Of a stretch of DNA of 6,425 nucleotides, positions 4,772 to 6,425 are shown piece by piece. Origin of the DNA: CAZOOK01 sp964581385 (GTDB taxonomy: Bacteria > Pseudomonadota > Gammaproteobacteria > Nevskiales > Nevskiaceae); the NCBI GenBank assembly GCA_964581385.1, contig CAZOOK010000087.1, forward strand, positions 1 through 6,425, in the 5' to 3' direction. Under the pieces are notes generated by a model. The model was not told where the DNA came from, made no database searches, and worked only from the letters and a program-made list of their open reading frames with translations. The position numbers were made by a program, and so were the translations under genes. The stretch's first letter is position 1; each line of letters opens with the position of its first letter.

Positions 4772-5509
4772 ATGGCCAATCAACATAAGCCGCAGCAAAA
4801 CCATCTACTGGCTACTTTGCCAGTCGAAGTGCAAAGCCGCTTGTTTCCGAATCTGGAGCTGGTTGAAATGCCGTACGGCAAGGTTTTGTACGAATCCGGC
4901 GACACCGTTCGGCACATCTACTTCCCGATCGACTGCATCGTGTCTCTGCTATACGTGATGGAAAATGGTGAATCGGCAGAAGCCGCGGTGGTGGGCAACG
5001 AGGGCTTTGTCGGAATCGCCTTACTTATGGGCGGCGAAAGCACTACGAATCAGGCGATGGTGCAATGCGCCGGCCACGCATACCGATTACCGGCGCGACA
5101 GTTTACGGAAGAGTTCCATCGTCAAAGCGAAATGCAGATTCTGCTGCTGCATTACACGCAGGCATTGATTACGCAGATGACCCAGACGGCAGTCTGCAAC
5201 CGGCACCACTCGATTGATCAGCAACTGTGCCGCTGGTTGCTGCTATCCTTGGATCGCGTTCGCGGATCACAACTGCACATGACCCAGGAACTCATGGCGA
5301 ACATGCTCGGTGTGCGCCGCGAAGGCATCACCGCAGCCGCCCTTAAGTTGCAGAATTCGGGCGCCATCGAATACAAACGCGGCGAGATCAAGGTGCTGAA
5401 CCGGAGGATGCTCGAGAAACTTACTTGCGAGTGCTACGCCGTGGTGAGGAACGAAACTGATCGCCTGATGCCCTTCCTCACAGGCCAGGGTGAGCCAGCA
5501 TATGGGTGA
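4772..5509 (+). CDS. Crp/Fnr-family transcriptional regulator (non-FNR subgroup)
   Basis: Encodes 245 residues, a normal Crp/Fnr length. Residues ~13-130 form the cyclic-nucleotide-binding-type beta-roll, with Y35-G36-x3-Y40-E41-S42-G43-D44 typical of its early strands; ~125-160 is the dimerisation helix; 165-215 is the winged helix-turn-helix, with H-M-T-Q-E-L-M-A at 169-176 and the recognition helix near R182-R183-E184-G185-I186-T187. There is no N-terminal cysteine cluster, so it should not sense oxygen through an Fe-S cluster, and the cassette G-x-x-G-F-V-G-I (75-82) lacks the downstream Arg needed for cAMP phosphate. The recognition helix also lacks the E-x2-S-R of FNR, so it should not read TTGAT sites. 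Effector and targets are unknown. Its own promoter carries a perfect FNR-type site, suggesting a second-tier regulator induced at low oxygen. It is convergent with the Cys4 membrane protein gene. Confidence 0.9.
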   Translation: MANQHKPQQNHLLATLPVEVQSRLFPNLELVEMPYGKVLYESGDTVRHIYFPIDCIVSLLYVMENGESAEAAVVGNEGFVGIALLMGGESTTNQAMVQCAGHAYRLPARQFTEEFHRQSEMQILLLHYTQALITQMTQTAVCNRHHSIDQQLCRWLLLSLDRVRGSQLHMTQELMANMLGVRREGITAAALKLQNSGAIEYKRGEIKVLNRRMLEKLTCECYAVVRNETDRLMPFLTGQGEPAYG

Positions 5510-5682
5510 AACCGATTTCGCGCACACAAACCGGACCAAGTCAGCCGATGGGACAGTCCACACCGCTAGTTTTTTGTATTAGGCCTCAAAACACGCACGG
5601 CAATGTCAAATCGGCACCTTTCTGCTGATCGACGGCTTCACCTATGTTGGGTCCACCCCACGCCATTTACTTTCCGAGATTT

Positions 5683-6084
5683 TCAGGAAGCGGGGCGCTT
5701 GTCCGTGCGGTAGTGGGCGACCGCGCCCATTGCGTGACTGTTCGGGCAGAAGGAAAAGTCCGTATCCGTTGCTGCCGCGCCTTCGTGGCTTAGGACCTCG
5801 TCGCACAGCGTCGTCCGCGTGCAACAGTCACAATTGCGCGCCTGGGCTTTCATGTCAACGACCGGGGTCGCGCGCAGATAGGCGACGAGATCGACGTTTC
5901 GATGCTTCAGCATCCTCTGCATGCGCGATGGTGCGATCCGACGCAGCAGGCGGCCCCACGTTTGCAAAAGCCCCCGATCGGTATCGATATAGCTGAGCGC
6001 TCCAAGAACCGCGACGCAGGCCACGAAGGCCACAAGCAATGCCGCGATGTATTCGATCATCGAAACCTGGGAATTGAAAATCAC
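5683..6084 (-). CDS. Membrane-anchored four-cysteine protein, DUF6455-like
   Basis: Encodes 133 residues from a GTG at 6084; the choice rests on AAGGAG (6093-6098) with an 8-nt spacer, whereas the in-frame ATG 6060 has no ribosome site. Residues ~9-33 are one transmembrane helix. A basic amphipathic stretch follows (R45-R62), then the C-terminal part carries C85-x2-C88-x5-C94-x18-C113-P-N, with an additional C87. The order of a helix with R-M-L-x3-x-V-D, then C-x2-C-x5-C and a final F-C-P-N resembles the DUF6455 family as I remember it; this has not been searched. Four spaced cysteines suggest a zinc or iron-sulfur site on the cytoplasmic side or a redox-active cluster; which one cannot be told. 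A perfect FNR-type operator upstream suggests induction under low oxygen. Confidence 0.75.
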   Translation of the reverse strand: MIFNSQVSMIEYIAALLVAFVACVAVLGALSYIDTDRGLLQTWGRLLRRIAPSRMQRMLKHRNVDLVAYLRATPVVDMKAQARNCDCCTRTTLCDEVLSHEGAAATDTDFSFCPNSHAMGAVAHYRTDKRPAS

Positions 6085-6092
6085 GGTCCTTG

Positions 6093-6098
6093 CTCCTT
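6093..6098 (-). promoter_or_regulatory. Strong ribosome site selecting a GTG start
   Basis: AAGGAG on the minus strand, 8 nt before GTG 6084. It is the best ribosome site in the window and establishes the GTG rather than the ATG at 6060 as the start of the Cys4 protein. Confidence 0.75.
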
Positions 6099-6189
6099 GT
6101 CGAAAATGCCATTGCCCATCGTGCGATGCCCGTTATGAGCGGGCCTTGCCACGCCTCATCATTTTCGCGATGAATGAGGACGTGAAGCA

Positions 6190-6203
6190 TTGATATGGAT
6201 CAA
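6190..6203. promoter_or_regulatory. Perfect FNR/Anr-type operator upstream of the Cys4 gene
   Basis: TTGAT-ATGG-ATCAA matches the FNR-class consensus at all ten positions. It is centred 112 bp upstream of the GTG at 6084. With GAAAAT (6161-6166, four of six -10 bases on the minus strand) transcription would begin near 6155, placing the site at about -41. In the opposite direction no AT-rich -10 exists at the proper distance, so the site most likely serves the minus-strand gene. Confidence 0.8.
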
Positions 6204-6328
6204 GGGAACCCAAAGCGCAGCGCCTGTCCGGCATGGCGTGCAGCTACTGGAGTTGTATTCGGAACAATTGCCGGCGTTTCGGTGCAGGGCGACCGGAGCA
6301 CTGCGCTTTTGATGCATCGCGGATTAGC

Positions 6329-6424
6329 CTACCCCATAGCCGCCTTTCGCTGATGTCTCTTGTGGGCTGCCCAGGCCATCGTCGCACTATTTTTGCCGCG
6401 CGCAATGAACGGATGTCTCGTTTT
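6329..6424 (-). CDS. Possible C-terminal tail of a gene entering from the right
   Basis: A minus-strand frame is open from the window edge to a TAG at 6329-6331, 31 codons, ending in A-H-K-R-H-Q-R-K-A-A-M-G. The tail is rich in Lys, Arg and His, as in many nucleic-acid-binding proteins, but no family can be recognised and an open stretch of this length may be chance. If real, it is transcribed in the same direction as the Cys4 protein gene, 244 bp upstream of it. Confidence 0.25.
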   Translation of the reverse strand, partial: KTRHPFIARGKNSATMAWAAHKRHQRKAAMG

Positions 6425-6425
6425 G

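Larger units (their letters stand above)
6085..6328. other. Promoter region of the Cys4 protein gene
   Basis: A 244-bp region between the Cys4 protein gene and a possible gene end at the right edge. Besides the FNR-type site it has a 9-bp inverted repeat, AAAGCGCAG at 6212-6220 and CTGCGCTTT at 6301-6309, with 80 bases between, of no evident meaning. A minus-strand GAAAAT (6161-6166) is placed as a possible -10 about 30 bp from the FNR-site centre. Confidence 0.5.

Noticed and set aside
5570..5600. T-rich run after the Crp-family gene as an intrinsic terminator
   Set aside because: GTTTTTTG is present but no GC-rich stem of useful length precedes it; only 4-bp matches were found.
6195..6353. 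52-codon plus-strand frame starting in the right-hand FNR site
   Set aside because: No ribosome site, starts inside the operator, and overlaps a better-looking opposite frame at the edge.

Overview
The window looks like a chromosomal segment of a Gram-negative proteobacterium, most likely a beta- or related proteobacterium. The grounds are moderate-to-high GC, two lipoproteins with classical lipoboxes, a Crp/Fnr-type regulator of a kind common in that group, a REP-like dispersed repeat familiar from proteobacterial genomes, and two perfect FNR-type operator sequences. The FNR sites suggest a facultative or microaerobic lifestyle. This assignment is inference; there is no rRNA or other taxonomic marker in the window.

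Left part (1-1850): a possible C-terminal tail of a gene entering from the left (2-73, +) faces a small lipoprotein gene (143-541, -). The lipoprotein is divergent from a gene for a 335-residue zinc-metallopeptidase-like protein (730-1737, +) with an HELTH motif and a following W-L-N-E-G glutamate. That gene runs convergently into the next block.

Middle (1850-3866): two minus-strand genes, an NHL-repeat beta-propeller lipoprotein (2604-3866) followed 46 bp later by a Sel1/TPR-like helical-repeat protein (1850-2557), are arranged as a possible operon. A ~30-bp direct repeat, same orientation, lies just outside each end of this pair (1811-1840 and 4119-4146), so the pair looks like a bounded cassette.

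Intergenic region (3867-4771): about 900 bp without a convincing gene. It holds the right-hand repeat copy inside a short vestigial reading frame, a weak inverted-repeat pair, an inverted pair of REP-like elements, and the control region of the next gene.

Right part (4663-6425): a Crp/Fnr-family regulator without FNR cysteines (4772-5509, +) is convergent with a small membrane-anchored four-cysteine protein of DUF6455-like layout (5683-6084, -). Each is preceded by a perfect TTGAT-N4-ATCAA palindrome about 100 bp upstream of its start codon, at a distance that fits class II activation from a plausible -10 element. The most coherent biological idea here is that an FNR/Anr/Dnr-type protein encoded elsewhere switches on both the second-tier regulator and the Cys4 membrane protein when oxygen falls. 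No CRISPR, tRNA, rRNA or complete insertion sequence was seen.
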